DNA from: an uncultured bacterium
GTDB taxonomy: Bacteria > UBA4055
Assembly: GCA_937873545.1 (NCBI GenBank)
Contig: CALMWI010000416.1
Location: 1 to 17,079 of the forward strand
Direction: 5' to 3'
DNA: 17,079 nt
Below, in pieces: positions 1-6,262 of this stretch; within the stretch, counting starts at the first letter, position 1, and every line of letters begins with the position of its first letter. The translations under genes and the position numbers were made by a program. Under the pieces are notes generated by a model. The model had not been told where the DNA came from and searched no databases. It worked only from the letters and a program-made list of their open reading frames with translations.

Positions 1-120
1 ACCCGCTTTGAATCCGGAAATATTGCCGATCCTTACCGAGTTCGGATTGATCACTACTGATTCAAATGACGCTGACGCACTTACGGCCGTGATAAAAAAT
101 ATCAGGATTGCTCTTTTCAT
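1..120 (-). CDS. Exported protein of unknown function, N-terminal part only
   Basis: Only the first 40 codons lie in the window; the rest is beyond the left edge. The product starts MKRAILIFFITAVSASAS, a lysine/arginine n-region followed by a hydrophobic core and a small-residue stretch, which is a typical signal peptide with probable cleavage near residues 16-18. The following residues are compatible with the start of a secreted beta-rich domain, but no family can be named. The ATG directly follows the xerC stop codon with no intervening base, and an AAAGG Shine-Dalgarno lies inside the last xerC codons about 7 bases upstream. It is therefore very likely co-transcribed and translationally coupled with xerC. 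The function is unknown. Confidence 0.7.
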   Translation of the reverse strand, partial: MKRAILIFFITAVSASASFESVVINPNSVRIGNISGFKAG

Positions 121-1020
121 TTATTTACCTTTAGGATGTGCCTGTTTATATATTTTTTTTAACCTTTCGAGAGATACATGGGTATAGACCTGGGTAGTTG
201 AAAGACTTTCATGTCCGAGAAGTTCCTTTACCGACATAATATCTGCGCCTTTATCGAGCATGTGGGTAGCGAAAGTATGCCTTAGAATGTGGGGCGAAGT
301 TTTGTGGACAGTCGCAAGAAGATTAAGTTTTTCTCCGATTATTCTTTGAATCTGTCTTTTCGACAAATGTGTTCCCGTTAACGAAATGAAAAGGAATTCA
401 CTTTCTTTTCCAGCTTCCATAAGGGCGGTTTTCCTTTCTTCCGCATATAACTTATATTTTCTTTTGATATGAGCTGATATAGGCAGTATCCTCTGCTTGG
501 AACCTTTACCTATGACCGAAAACACATCCCGGTCAGGATTTATGTCGTTAAGCTTCATGTCATAAAGCTCCGAAAGCCTGATTCCGGTTCCGTAGAACAG
601 TTCGAACATCAGGCTTTCCCTTGAAGTTGCGAAGTCCGTCTCGGTAAAGTGCTCCATAATGTCTATCATCTGATCTTTACCTACGAATTCAGGCAGCCTT
701 GTTTCAGTCCTTATGGAATTTATTGCCGAGCCTACATCTTTTTCTACCTGCTCGGTCACAAAAAGGTATTTGAAGAAACTTTTTATCGAAGCAACTCTTC
801 GGTTGTAGGTTTTTTTCGACAGTTTATTCATGATAAGTTCGCGAAGATAGGGCCTGATCTCGTTCCGGGTAACGTCTTTTATAGAGAACTTTTCACCCAT
901 AGTCTTTTCGAGATGTCTGCACAGATCGGTCAGATCGGTCCGGTATGAAATGACCGTATTCTGAGAGTAATTTTTCTCTTTTGATATATAGTCAAGAAAT
1001 TCCTGTATAAGCTCTTTCAT
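121..1020 (-). CDS. xerC: Tyrosine recombinase XerC
   Basis: This is a 299-residue site-specific recombinase. In this family XerC and XerD together resolve chromosome dimers at dif. The N-terminal SAM-like core-binding domain spans about residues 1-95 and the catalytic domain about 110-299. The active-site set is complete: R148 (GTGIRLSEL), K172 (GKGSKQR), H244 and R247 (HILRH), H270 (LLGHESLSTTQ) and nucleophile Y279 (VYTH). The C-terminus, HVSLERLKKIYKQAHPKG, is XerC-like rather than XerD-like. I chose the ATG at 1020 because MKELIQEFLDYISKEKNYS matches the usual Xer N-terminus. The frame stays open upstream, but only through a terminator and a tRNA gene. No good Shine-Dalgarno precedes the start. 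A TATATT at 1045-1050 could be a -10 for a separate promoter, though its -35 is poor. The gene lies downstream of the tRNA-Ser terminator. Confidence 0.93.
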   Translation of the reverse strand: MKELIQEFLDYISKEKNYSQNTVISYRTDLTDLCRHLEKTMGEKFSIKDVTRNEIRPYLRELIMNKLSKKTYNRRVASIKSFFKYLFVTEQVEKDVGSAINSIRTETRLPEFVGKDQMIDIMEHFTETDFATSRESLMFELFYGTGIRLSELYDMKLNDINPDRDVFSVIGKGSKQRILPISAHIKRKYKLYAEERKTALMEAGKESEFLFISLTGTHLSKRQIQRIIGEKLNLLATVHKTSPHILRHTFATHMLDKGADIMSVKELLGHESLSTTQVYTHVSLERLKKIYKQAHPKGK

Positions 1021-1054
1021 CTGCCGGTTTCCGGTTTTTGAAGCAATATACAAT

Positions 1055-1078
1055 AAAAAAAGGCAGTATGAAACTGCC
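1055..1078 (-). terminator. Intrinsic terminator after the tRNA-Ser pair
   Basis: Read on the minus strand this is a perfect 6-bp stem, GGCAGT/ACTGCC, with a 5-base loop, followed at once by seven T. It starts 16 bases beyond the 3' end of tRNA-Ser(GCU), so it should end the tRNA transcript and separate it from xerC. Confidence 0.88.
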
Positions 1079-1093
1079 ATTTTTATTTTGATG

Positions 1094-1181
1094 CGGGGAA
1101 CACAGGATTCGAACCTGCGGTACCGTTGACCGGTACGACGGTTTAGCAAACCGCTGCTTTAAGCCACTCAGCCAATTCCCC
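1094..1181 (-). tRNA. tRNA-Ser (anticodon GCU)
   Basis: An 88-base class II tRNA. The acceptor arms GGGGAAT and GTTCCCC pair with one G-U, and the discriminator is G. The anticodon loop TTGCTAA gives GCU, which reads AGC/AGU serine codons. A long variable arm (GTACCG/CGGTAC stem) identifies a serine-type tRNA, and the T arm carries GGTTCGAATCC. The 3' CCA is not encoded (GCAT follows), so it must be added after transcription. The gene is 8 bases downstream of tRNA-Ser(UGA) in the same transcript. Confidence 0.97.
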
Positions 1182-1189
1182 GTTTAAAG

Positions 1190-1272
1190 CGGAGGATGAG
1201 GGACTCGAACCCCCATGTGGTCACCCACGGCGGTTTTCAAGACCGCTGCCTTGCCATTAGGACTAATCCTCC
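1190..1272 (-). tRNA. tRNA-Ser (anticodon UGA)
   Basis: An 83-base class II tRNA with perfect GGAGGAT/ATCCTCC acceptor arms and a G discriminator. The anticodon loop CTTGAAA gives UGA, which reads UCA and other UCN codons. The variable arm has a 4-bp GTGG/CCAC stem, shorter than in the neighbouring tRNA-Ser(GCU). The D stem is only three pairs, one of them G-U. CCA is not encoded. This is the first gene of the tRNA-Ser pair and follows a clear promoter. Confidence 0.96.
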
Positions 1273-1274
1273 GT

Positions 1275-1312
1275 TCTTTGGAGAGATCTCCGCTTTTTCA
1301 AGAGACCAAAGA
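1275..1312. repeat. 7-bp inverted repeat across the tRNA-Ser leader and -10
   Basis: TCTTTGG (1275-1281) and CCAAAGA (1306-1312) are perfect inverted copies. One copy ends a few bases before the mature tRNA 5' end and the other overlaps the -10 box. A palindromic GAGATCTC lies between them. It could be an operator or chance; no function is demonstrated. Confidence 0.35.
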
Positions 1313-1337
1313 TAATATAATTTTATATTGTTGTCAA
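1309..1337 (-). promoter_or_regulatory. Sigma70-type promoter for the tRNA-Ser pair
   Basis: On the minus strand a perfect TTGACA -35 (1332-1337) is separated by 17 bases from TATCTT (1309-1314). Transcription should start near 1302, about 30 bases before mature tRNA-Ser(UGA). The spacer contains an AT-only palindrome, AATATAA-TT-TTATATT (1314-1329). Confidence 0.8.
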
Positions 1338-1340
1338 TAA

Positions 1341-1353
1341 GATTTTCCGGAAT
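1341..1353. repeat. Left copy of a 13-bp inverted repeat flanking the 1355-1867 gene
   Basis: GATTTTCCGGAAT is the exact reverse complement of ATTCCGGAAAATC at 1905-1917. The pair brackets the conserved unknown gene. This copy begins one base past its stop codon and the other lies in its promoter region. Identity stops at 13 bp at both ends. Confidence 0.5.
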
Positions 1354-1354
1354 G

Positions 1355-1867
1355 CTAAATGAGATATTTTTTCTGTAACACACGGTACGCAGGCTTGTAT
1401 TCAGCCCTGTATATATCCGAGTGATGAATGGCGGGATACAGATCTGTCTCCGCTTCAGTGAAAAACTCTTTCAGTTCAATTAAATCAAAACCTATCATAC
1501 CGTTCTCTGCAAGAAGCTCCGCTACCCGCAAATAGTCATGCAGTTTTTCTTTGTCCGGAACAAAATCATTGGCCGTTCTGATAAAAGCTTGGAGAAGTTT
1601 ATCCTTTTTCCCGCCCCTGGACAGATAAGGTCGAATGTTGACTTTTACCAGTCCAGACGCTCCGTTTAAGACTTCGATTATATCTTTATCTTCGTAATGG
1701 TCCATAAATGTGATCTCGTCATCGAGCCATTTTGTTACGACACCTTCATTTTTAACAGCGTGTCCCGGTCCCATCGCTGCCTGATAAAGAAGTTTATACA
1801 GGTCCTGCACTTTCATCAGGGGATAAAGTTCGCACTGCTGTTTAATGACTTCGGAAATGTCTTTCAT
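1355..1867 (-). CDS. Conserved protein of unknown function (170 aa)
   Basis: I cannot name this protein. It is soluble and mostly helical, with no signal peptide or membrane segment. Features that look conserved are an N-terminal DLYKLLYQAAMGPGHAV stretch (about residues 22-38), a central VKVNIRPYLSRGG stretch and a C-terminal AIHHSDIYRAEYKPAYRV stretch rich in His and Tyr. I recall proteins with similar motifs annotated only as hypothetical in several phyla. The start is well supported: GGAGG lies 7 bases before the ATG, and a TATAAT -10 stands about 33 bases upstream, giving a short leader. The gene is divergent from hemW and upstream of the tRNA-Ser promoter. Exact 13-bp inverted repeats flank it. 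Confidence 0.88.
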   Translation of the reverse strand: MKDISEVIKQQCELYPLMKVQDLYKLLYQAAMGPGHAVKNEGVVTKWLDDEITFMDHYEDKDIIEVLNGASGLVKVNIRPYLSRGGKKDKLLQAFIRTANDFVPDKEKLHDYLRVAELLAENGMIGFDLIELKEFFTEAETDLYPAIHHSDIYRAEYKPAYRVLQKKYLI

Positions 1868-1899
1868 AGATTCGCCTCCAGTCTGACCGCAATTTAATG

Positions 1900-1905
1900 A
1901 TTATA
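1900..1905 (-). promoter_or_regulatory. Candidate -10 box (TATAAT) for the 1355-1867 gene
   Basis: A perfect TATAAT on the minus strand, placed to give a leader of about 26 bases that contains the GGAGG site. No good -35 stands at 16-18 bases, so only the -10 is proposed. It overlaps the first base of the inverted-repeat copy at 1905-1917. Confidence 0.45.
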
Positions 1906-1917
1906 TTCCGGAAAATC
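1905..1917. repeat. Right copy of the 13-bp inverted repeat
   Basis: ATTCCGGAAAATC is the exact reverse complement of 1341-1353. It lies in the divergent promoter region between the unknown gene and hemW. Confidence 0.5.
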
Positions 1918-1921
1918 AAAT

Positions 1922-1949
1922 TTGAAATCTGATTTTTTGTTCTTATATT
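1922..1949 (+). promoter_or_regulatory. Promoter for hemW, predicted to give a leaderless mRNA
   Basis: TTGAAA (1922-1927) stands 16 bases before TATATT (1944-1949). The ATG of hemW begins at 1957, seven bases after the -10, so the transcript should begin at or within a base of the start codon. No Shine-Dalgarno is present in the intervening TCGCTCT. Confidence 0.65.
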
Positions 1950-1956
1950 TCGCTCT

Positions 1957-3081
1957 ATGAAAACCAGACATGTTTACATACATTTTCCCTTCTGTATAGC
2001 AAAATGTCCCTACTGCGATTTTTTTTCCATTCCCGTCTCGGACAGCTGCGTACATCAAAAATATAAGGATTATCTTCTTAGGGAGATCTCCAATTACGGC
2101 TCAGTGATCTCCGACGAAATCGACAGCCTCTATTTCGGGGGCGGCACCCCGTCTCTGCTTGAGCCTGATGCCTTGTCTGAAATAATTTCGCGCTTCGGTA
2201 TCAGTTGCGACACCGAAATAACTTTAGAAGTGAATCCCGCCACGGCTGATCTAGACAGACTCTTCGGGTTCCGCGAAGCCGGTGTTAACAGGATCTCCAT
2301 AGGGTCTCAGTCTTTTATCAACCGCGATCTGAAAACTCTTGGAAGATCGCACAGTGCAGAAGATATCTATGAATGTTATGAAAATTCCCGTAAAGCCGGG
2401 TTTAAAAATATAAGCCTTGATCTGATCATAGGCGTTCCGGGACAGTCCGCGGCAGCCGCTGTTTTCAATGCGAATGAAATTGTTGAAATGAACCCCGAAC
2501 ATGTGTCGGCATATATACTGACCTTTTACGATAAAACGCCCTTTGCTAAAGAACTTTATAACGGAACTCTTGTCAAGCTCGATGACGACACCGAAATGGA
2601 ATTTTTCGACCTGACATCGGAAATTCTTGAAAAGAAAGGCATTACTAAATATGAAATATCCAACTTCTCAAAGAAAGGTTTTGAATCAAAACATAACTCA
2701 AATACATGGAATTACGGAAATTATCTGGGATTGGGAGCATCGGCGCATTCGTTCGTTAACGGAATAAGATGGAAAAATCCCGGATCGGTGGAAAACTGGT
2801 TCTATTCGGTCGTAAACAAATCTGCCGGATATAAAGAAAACCCCAAAGAAGATGACCGGACGCTGAAGTCAGAATTTGTTATGCTGGGGTTGAGAAAAAC
2901 CGAAGGAATGAGCATTGATCTGTTCAATAAGTACTTTGACTCAGATTTCCTAAGTGAATACGGTTCCAGGATCGAACCGTATTTGATTAATAAAGCTGTT
3001 ATTATCTCCGACAACTGTATAAAGCTTGATCCGGGAAAATTCGGTATCTTTAATACTGTCGTTTCAGATATTATTTTTTAA
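1957..3081 (+). CDS. hemW: Radical SAM protein HemW (coproporphyrinogen III oxidase-like, heme chaperone family)
   Basis: A 374-residue radical SAM enzyme-fold protein of the HemW branch. HemW proteins bind heme and are proposed heme chaperones; they are often annotated as oxygen-independent coproporphyrinogen oxidases. The cluster motif is C13-x3-C17-x2-C20 (CIAKCPYC) followed by DF, and the SAM-binding GGGTPS is at 61-66. HemW also shows the conserved core SIGSQSF and the HNxxxWxxxxYLGLGASAHS segment at 246-264. Position 250 is Thr where many family members have Tyr (HNxxYW). The C-terminal HemW domain follows to residue 374. The ATG at 1957 gives the normal family N-terminus (YIHFPFC). There is no ribosome binding site, and the promoter geometry predicts leaderless translation. 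It is monocistronic and converges on queE. Confidence 0.93.
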   Translation: MKTRHVYIHFPFCIAKCPYCDFFSIPVSDSCVHQKYKDYLLREISNYGSVISDEIDSLYFGGGTPSLLEPDALSEIISRFGISCDTEITLEVNPATADLDRLFGFREAGVNRISIGSQSFINRDLKTLGRSHSAEDIYECYENSRKAGFKNISLDLIIGVPGQSAAAAVFNANEIVEMNPEHVSAYILTFYDKTPFAKELYNGTLVKLDDDTEMEFFDLTSEILEKKGITKYEISNFSKKGFESKHNSNTWNYGNYLGLGASAHSFVNGIRWKNPGSVENWFYSVVNKSAGYKENPKEDDRTLKSEFVMLGLRKTEGMSIDLFNKYFDSDFLSEYGSRIEPYLINKAVIISDNCIKLDPGKFGIFNTVVSDIIF

Positions 3082-3110
3082 AATCCGATTCAAAATCGAA
3101 AACTGTATAG

Positions 3111-3752
3111 CTATTTTCCTCTTTGTTCACCCCAGATCAGTTTGTGAAGCTGTATCTGATATCTTACTTTCAAACCGTCTCTCAGGATCATATCCGCAAT
3201 TTCACTGTCAGTAAGTTCCGCGTTCTTTACTCTTGATATCAAAACTGAACACTTTTCTTCAAGGCTGTACCGCAGAAGATGATCTTTCATTTCGCAATAA
3301 TCGTTTTTATCACTCAATACAAATTTTAACTCATCAGTTTTTTTGACGCATTCAAAATTATCTTTTAAAAAACTGCCTCCCTCTCCTGATCCCTTTAGCT
3401 TTACATCCGCTATAATCGCAACTCTTTCGGGAATGCCTTGTAGAGAAATGCTTCCGTTAGTTTCCAGCAGGATCTTTTTAGAAGCATCGATCAATCCTAT
3501 CAGTCTGACGAGTTCTTCTTTCTGGAGTAAAGGCTCTCCACCGGTGAATTCTACTATTCCGGCCTTTGATGAATTGATTTTATCCGCTATCACATCAACG
3601 CTGTATTCCGTACCTTCTGTGTAGGCATATCTCGTATCGCACCATGTACATCTTAAATTGCAGCCTGTCAGCCTTACGAAAAAACAGGGAAGTCCCGCAA
3701 ATGATGACTCCCCCTGAAGCGATTCGAATATTTCATTTACGATCATAGTCAT
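3111..3752 (-). CDS. queE: 7-carboxy-7-deazaguanine synthase QueE
   Basis: A 213-residue radical SAM enzyme that converts 6-carboxy-5,6,7,8-tetrahydropterin to 7-carboxy-7-deazaguanine, a step toward preQ0 and queuosine. The N-terminus VNEIFESLQGESSFAG is the usual substrate-binding start. The cluster motif is C31-x3-C35-x2-C38 (CNLRCTWC) followed by D-T-R-Y. GGEP is at 71-74, ETNG at 97-100 and the C-terminal QLHK at 201-204. The length is normal for the family. Two ATGs are possible (3752 and 3746), and the family N-terminus fits either. No clear Shine-Dalgarno exists. The first ATG is only 5 bases after the stop of the preceding gene, so it is probably translated by coupling. No queC, queD or queF lies in the window. 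Confidence 0.93.
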   Translation of the reverse strand: MTMIVNEIFESLQGESSFAGLPCFFVRLTGCNLRCTWCDTRYAYTEGTEYSVDVIADKINSSKAGIVEFTGGEPLLQKEELVRLIGLIDASKKILLETNGSISLQGIPERVAIIADVKLKGSGEGGSFLKDNFECVKKTDELKFVLSDKNDYCEMKDHLLRYSLEEKCSVLISRVKNAELTDSEIADMILRDGLKVRYQIQLHKLIWGEQRGK

Positions 3753-3757
3753 TGTTA

Positions 3758-6127
3758 TCAGCAGACCGTTTTTTCAGTATTATCTTCCAATGTCACAGCT
3801 TTTCCGGGAGGTATCCCTTCGATCTGTGAATCGGATATGATCTTTTTTAATATCTTTGAGTCTTTAAATTTTTCAAAAATTTCCGAAACCGGAGTACTTC
3901 TAACATAGTTATAAACTACATAACTGCCGGTTTTATTTTCATCGGCTACGAAAACATCCTTTTCTAGCATCTTTAAAAATTCATCCTCAAGATCTGACGG
4001 AATGAAAACCGGATTTTCGCCGTTCAGCTTATTTTTCAAAACCATTTCAACTTCCATTTTTTCAAAGGGAAGAATGAACACCCCGGGTTCATTTGTTGAA
4101 AATTTTTTGTAAAATTCATACTCGTCGGCAAGAGGTTCGATCTTTGATATGCTCTTGAAAAAAGTCTCCTTGTCCTCAAAATTATCACCCCAGCTCGATC
4201 CGAAATTTAAAAGCTTGGCCATTTCTTTATTGATAATTCCGAAAGTCGTCTCTCCGGAAACAACCTGTCTGTCAATTCCTGCGGTGTATAATTCAACGGT
4301 AAGATGCTGAAGATTACCGACTGAGTCAGAGAATATAAAAACCTGTCTGTTGTCCTTAAGCTTTTCTTTTATAAGATCCATGGGTAAAGGTCTGAACTTC
4401 TGATCGTATTTTTTTGACGATGTCAGAATATAATTATATTCCGACAGATCGTTATCGGCTCCTTTAAGCAGTCCCGTATTATCTGTTGTAAAATTGCCCA
4501 GATATATAGTTTTCTGCGACGCATCTCTTATTTCCACTATAGAAGAACCCGGGATCGATCCTGAAGAGAAGAATTTTATATTCACGAGACCTTTAAAATT
4601 ATATCCCTTACCCATTGGTGTTATTCTGATAACCCTTTCGTTAAGATTGTCGATATCCCTTCTGGTGAAATCAGCCGAATCGCTTCCTGCGATCACAAGA
4701 TTTGGATTATTCAGTTCTTTCATCCACTTTATTCGTGCGATCTTGAAGGAAATATCAGAAGTGAAAAGTTTTGCTCCGGGGTTTGAGTTCATTATCTGCG
4801 GGATGACTTTTACATGATTGTCACGCGCATTTGACATTACGACAATATCTATATCGCTGCCGTCATACTCCGCTTCCGGATCGATAAGTATTTTCACTCC
4901 CGTAACATCAACCAATGTTGAACACCGTCCGTTCCCGTTCTTCAGTTTTGTGATCTTCATGTAATTACCGGTTTCGGACAGTTCAATGTGATTTTTTATC
5001 TTATCAAGCCTGTCAGCTATCATTTTCCTTATATCGCCTTCGTATTCAACGAATTCAATATCGAAAGACATTGTTCCGAGCTTTGCCTGGTTCTGAAAAT
5101 ACGGTTCAACCGCTTTTGAGAGTTCCCTGTTCCCGTTGCAGAAGATCAGATACTTACCGGTGATTTTCTCGAAGATCAGATATTTTACAGAAAAATTTTC
5201 GTTGAGAAGAGAATTCTGGAGCTTATACTGGGTCAGCGCGGTATCTATTTTTTCTCTTACGAAAATATAATTCTGGTAGAAACTGTTCAGATAGCTTATT
5301 GATTTTCCGTCTTCGGGAAGAACAACAATATCAAAATTATCATAAACATAATCTTTTATCTCATTGAAAACTTTCAGGAGGTTCTTGTAAAATTTGCCGT
5401 AGTTCGTGTCCGGTTCCGAGATAAAATTGACTATGTAGCCCGTTCCGGGTTTGAAATATACATCAAGTATCCTTTCAGATATCGAAAGTGTTGCGGGTTT
5501 GCTTTCGAAGATTATCTTATTGAAAATATTTTCGTTTATTTTGATATAATCCTGTATTATCTCTTTTATTTCCTGAGGGCTTTTACCGGTTTTTCTGACG
5601 GTGAATAATCTCTGAGCGGGTGTTTTCGATTCTGCAGGTTCTTTAAGAGGATCAGCGGATTTTTCCGTTTCGTTCAAAAATTCCTTCCTCACCGCTTTTT
5701 CGACATGAGCTCTAAGCTTGATCTTTAAATCTCCGAACTGATTTTCTTTTTCTTCTTTAAGTTCAATTATGTCTTTTTTTACATTTTCAGTCAATTCCTG
5801 TACTTTAAGGGTCAAAATATCATTTAAACATTCAATATCTTTGTACAAACCCAGAATTTCGCCCAGATCTTCATAATCAGCTGCGTAATCAATGCATTCA
5901 TCACCTATATAACCTTCTTCATAAGAAAGAATATTTTCTTTTGATTCATTTAAAACTTTTTTTGCACTTTCAAGAAGCGACTGATTCATTTCTTTAATCT
6001 CGTCCGGCATGCCGTTAAAATCCAAAGAATTCATATAAGTTATTGTTTTGTTGCTTTTCTTTATCTTTTCAATACTTTCCGTATTGATCCTGATACCGGA
6101 AGTAAGGTTTTTAATTATTTCTTTCAT
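3758..6127 (-). CDS. Coiled-coil protein with degenerate metallo-beta-lactamase/beta-CASP core
   Basis: This 789-residue cytoplasmic protein has no signal peptide or membrane segment. Residues 1-170 are helical and highly charged, with a likely coiled coil near 100-155. Residues 180-385 match nothing I can name. From about 388 the order follows CPSF/RNase-J-like beta-CASP proteins: GNGRCSTLVDVTGVKILIDP (398-417), SNARDNH (432-438) at the HxHxDH position, FFSSGSIPGSS (519-529) at FxxAGHIPGSA, YLGNF (542-546) at YTGDF, and NRQVFIFSDSVGNLQHL (593-609) at the beta-CASP GGxVLIPxFAVGR helix-strand. EPGVFILPFEKME (680-692) and RSTPVSEIFEKF (743-754) fall at the late strand and SAHAD positions. Nearly all ligand His/Asp are replaced, so nuclease activity is unlikely. 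GGGAG stands 6 bases before the ATG. The gene leads an operon with queE. The fold is inferred from motif order; its role is unknown. Confidence 0.85.
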   Translation of the reverse strand: MKEIIKNLTSGIRINTESIEKIKKSNKTITYMNSLDFNGMPDEIKEMNQSLLESAKKVLNESKENILSYEEGYIGDECIDYAADYEDLGEILGLYKDIECLNDILTLKVQELTENVKKDIIELKEEKENQFGDLKIKLRAHVEKAVRKEFLNETEKSADPLKEPAESKTPAQRLFTVRKTGKSPQEIKEIIQDYIKINENIFNKIIFESKPATLSISERILDVYFKPGTGYIVNFISEPDTNYGKFYKNLLKVFNEIKDYVYDNFDIVVLPEDGKSISYLNSFYQNYIFVREKIDTALTQYKLQNSLLNENFSVKYLIFEKITGKYLIFCNGNRELSKAVEPYFQNQAKLGTMSFDIEFVEYEGDIRKMIADRLDKIKNHIELSETGNYMKITKLKNGNGRCSTLVDVTGVKILIDPEAEYDGSDIDIVVMSNARDNHVKVIPQIMNSNPGAKLFTSDISFKIARIKWMKELNNPNLVIAGSDSADFTRRDIDNLNERVIRITPMGKGYNFKGLVNIKFFSSGSIPGSSIVEIRDASQKTIYLGNFTTDNTGLLKGADNDLSEYNYILTSSKKYDQKFRPLPMDLIKEKLKDNRQVFIFSDSVGNLQHLTVELYTAGIDRQVVSGETTFGIINKEMAKLLNFGSSWGDNFEDKETFFKSISKIEPLADEYEFYKKFSTNEPGVFILPFEKMEVEMVLKNKLNGENPVFIPSDLEDEFLKMLEKDVFVADENKTGSYVVYNYVRSTPVSEIFEKFKDSKILKKIISDSQIEGIPPGKAVTLEDNTEKTVC

Positions 6128-6162
6128 TTTTGTCTCCCATTTTTTATTTATACCGGATATTC

Positions 6163-6191
6163 AATATATGATTTATGAATAATAAAATCAA
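6163..6191 (-). promoter_or_regulatory. Promoter for the beta-CASP-like gene and queE
   Basis: On the minus strand TTGATT (6186-6191) is followed by 17 bases and TATATT (6163-6168). The start would fall near 6156, giving a leader of about 30 bases with a GGGAG ribosome binding site. Confidence 0.65.
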
Positions 6192-6225
6192 GCGACTACT
6201 ATAATTCTTTTCTTAAATATTGGAT

Positions 6226-6254
6226 TTGCCTCTAAGATCCAATTAACTTATATT
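6226..6254 (+). promoter_or_regulatory. Promoter for the ribD operon, predicted leaderless
   Basis: TTGCCT (6226-6231), a 17-base spacer and TATATT (6249-6254). The ribD ATG at 6263 begins 8 bases after the -10, so the transcript should start within a base or two of it. The intervening TAGCAACT has no Shine-Dalgarno. It does not overlap the divergent promoter at 6163-6191. Confidence 0.6.
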
Positions 6255-6262
6255 TAGCAACT

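Noticed and set aside
1021..1040. CCGG-TTT-CCGG hairpin just before the xerC start as a regulatory element
   Set aside because: A 4-bp stem with a 3-base loop is expected by chance; no supporting signal.
1021..1149. Extension of the xerC reading frame by 43 codons to 1149
   Set aside because: The extension runs through an intrinsic terminator and tRNA-Ser(GCU), and the ATG at 1020 already gives the full family N-terminus.
1190..1272. tRNA-Ser(UGA) considered as a selenocysteine tRNA
   Set aside because: The anticodon is UGA, not UCA, and the acceptor arm has the normal 7 pairs.
3082..3110. Terminator between convergent hemW and queE
   Set aside because: Only a 5-bp CGATT/AATCG stem with a 3-base loop and no clear T-run; too weak to call.
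6128..6262. FMN riboswitch upstream of ribD
   Set aside because: The gap is only 135 bases, is filled by two divergent promoters, and the ribD promoter leaves no leader. No conserved RFN blocks seen.
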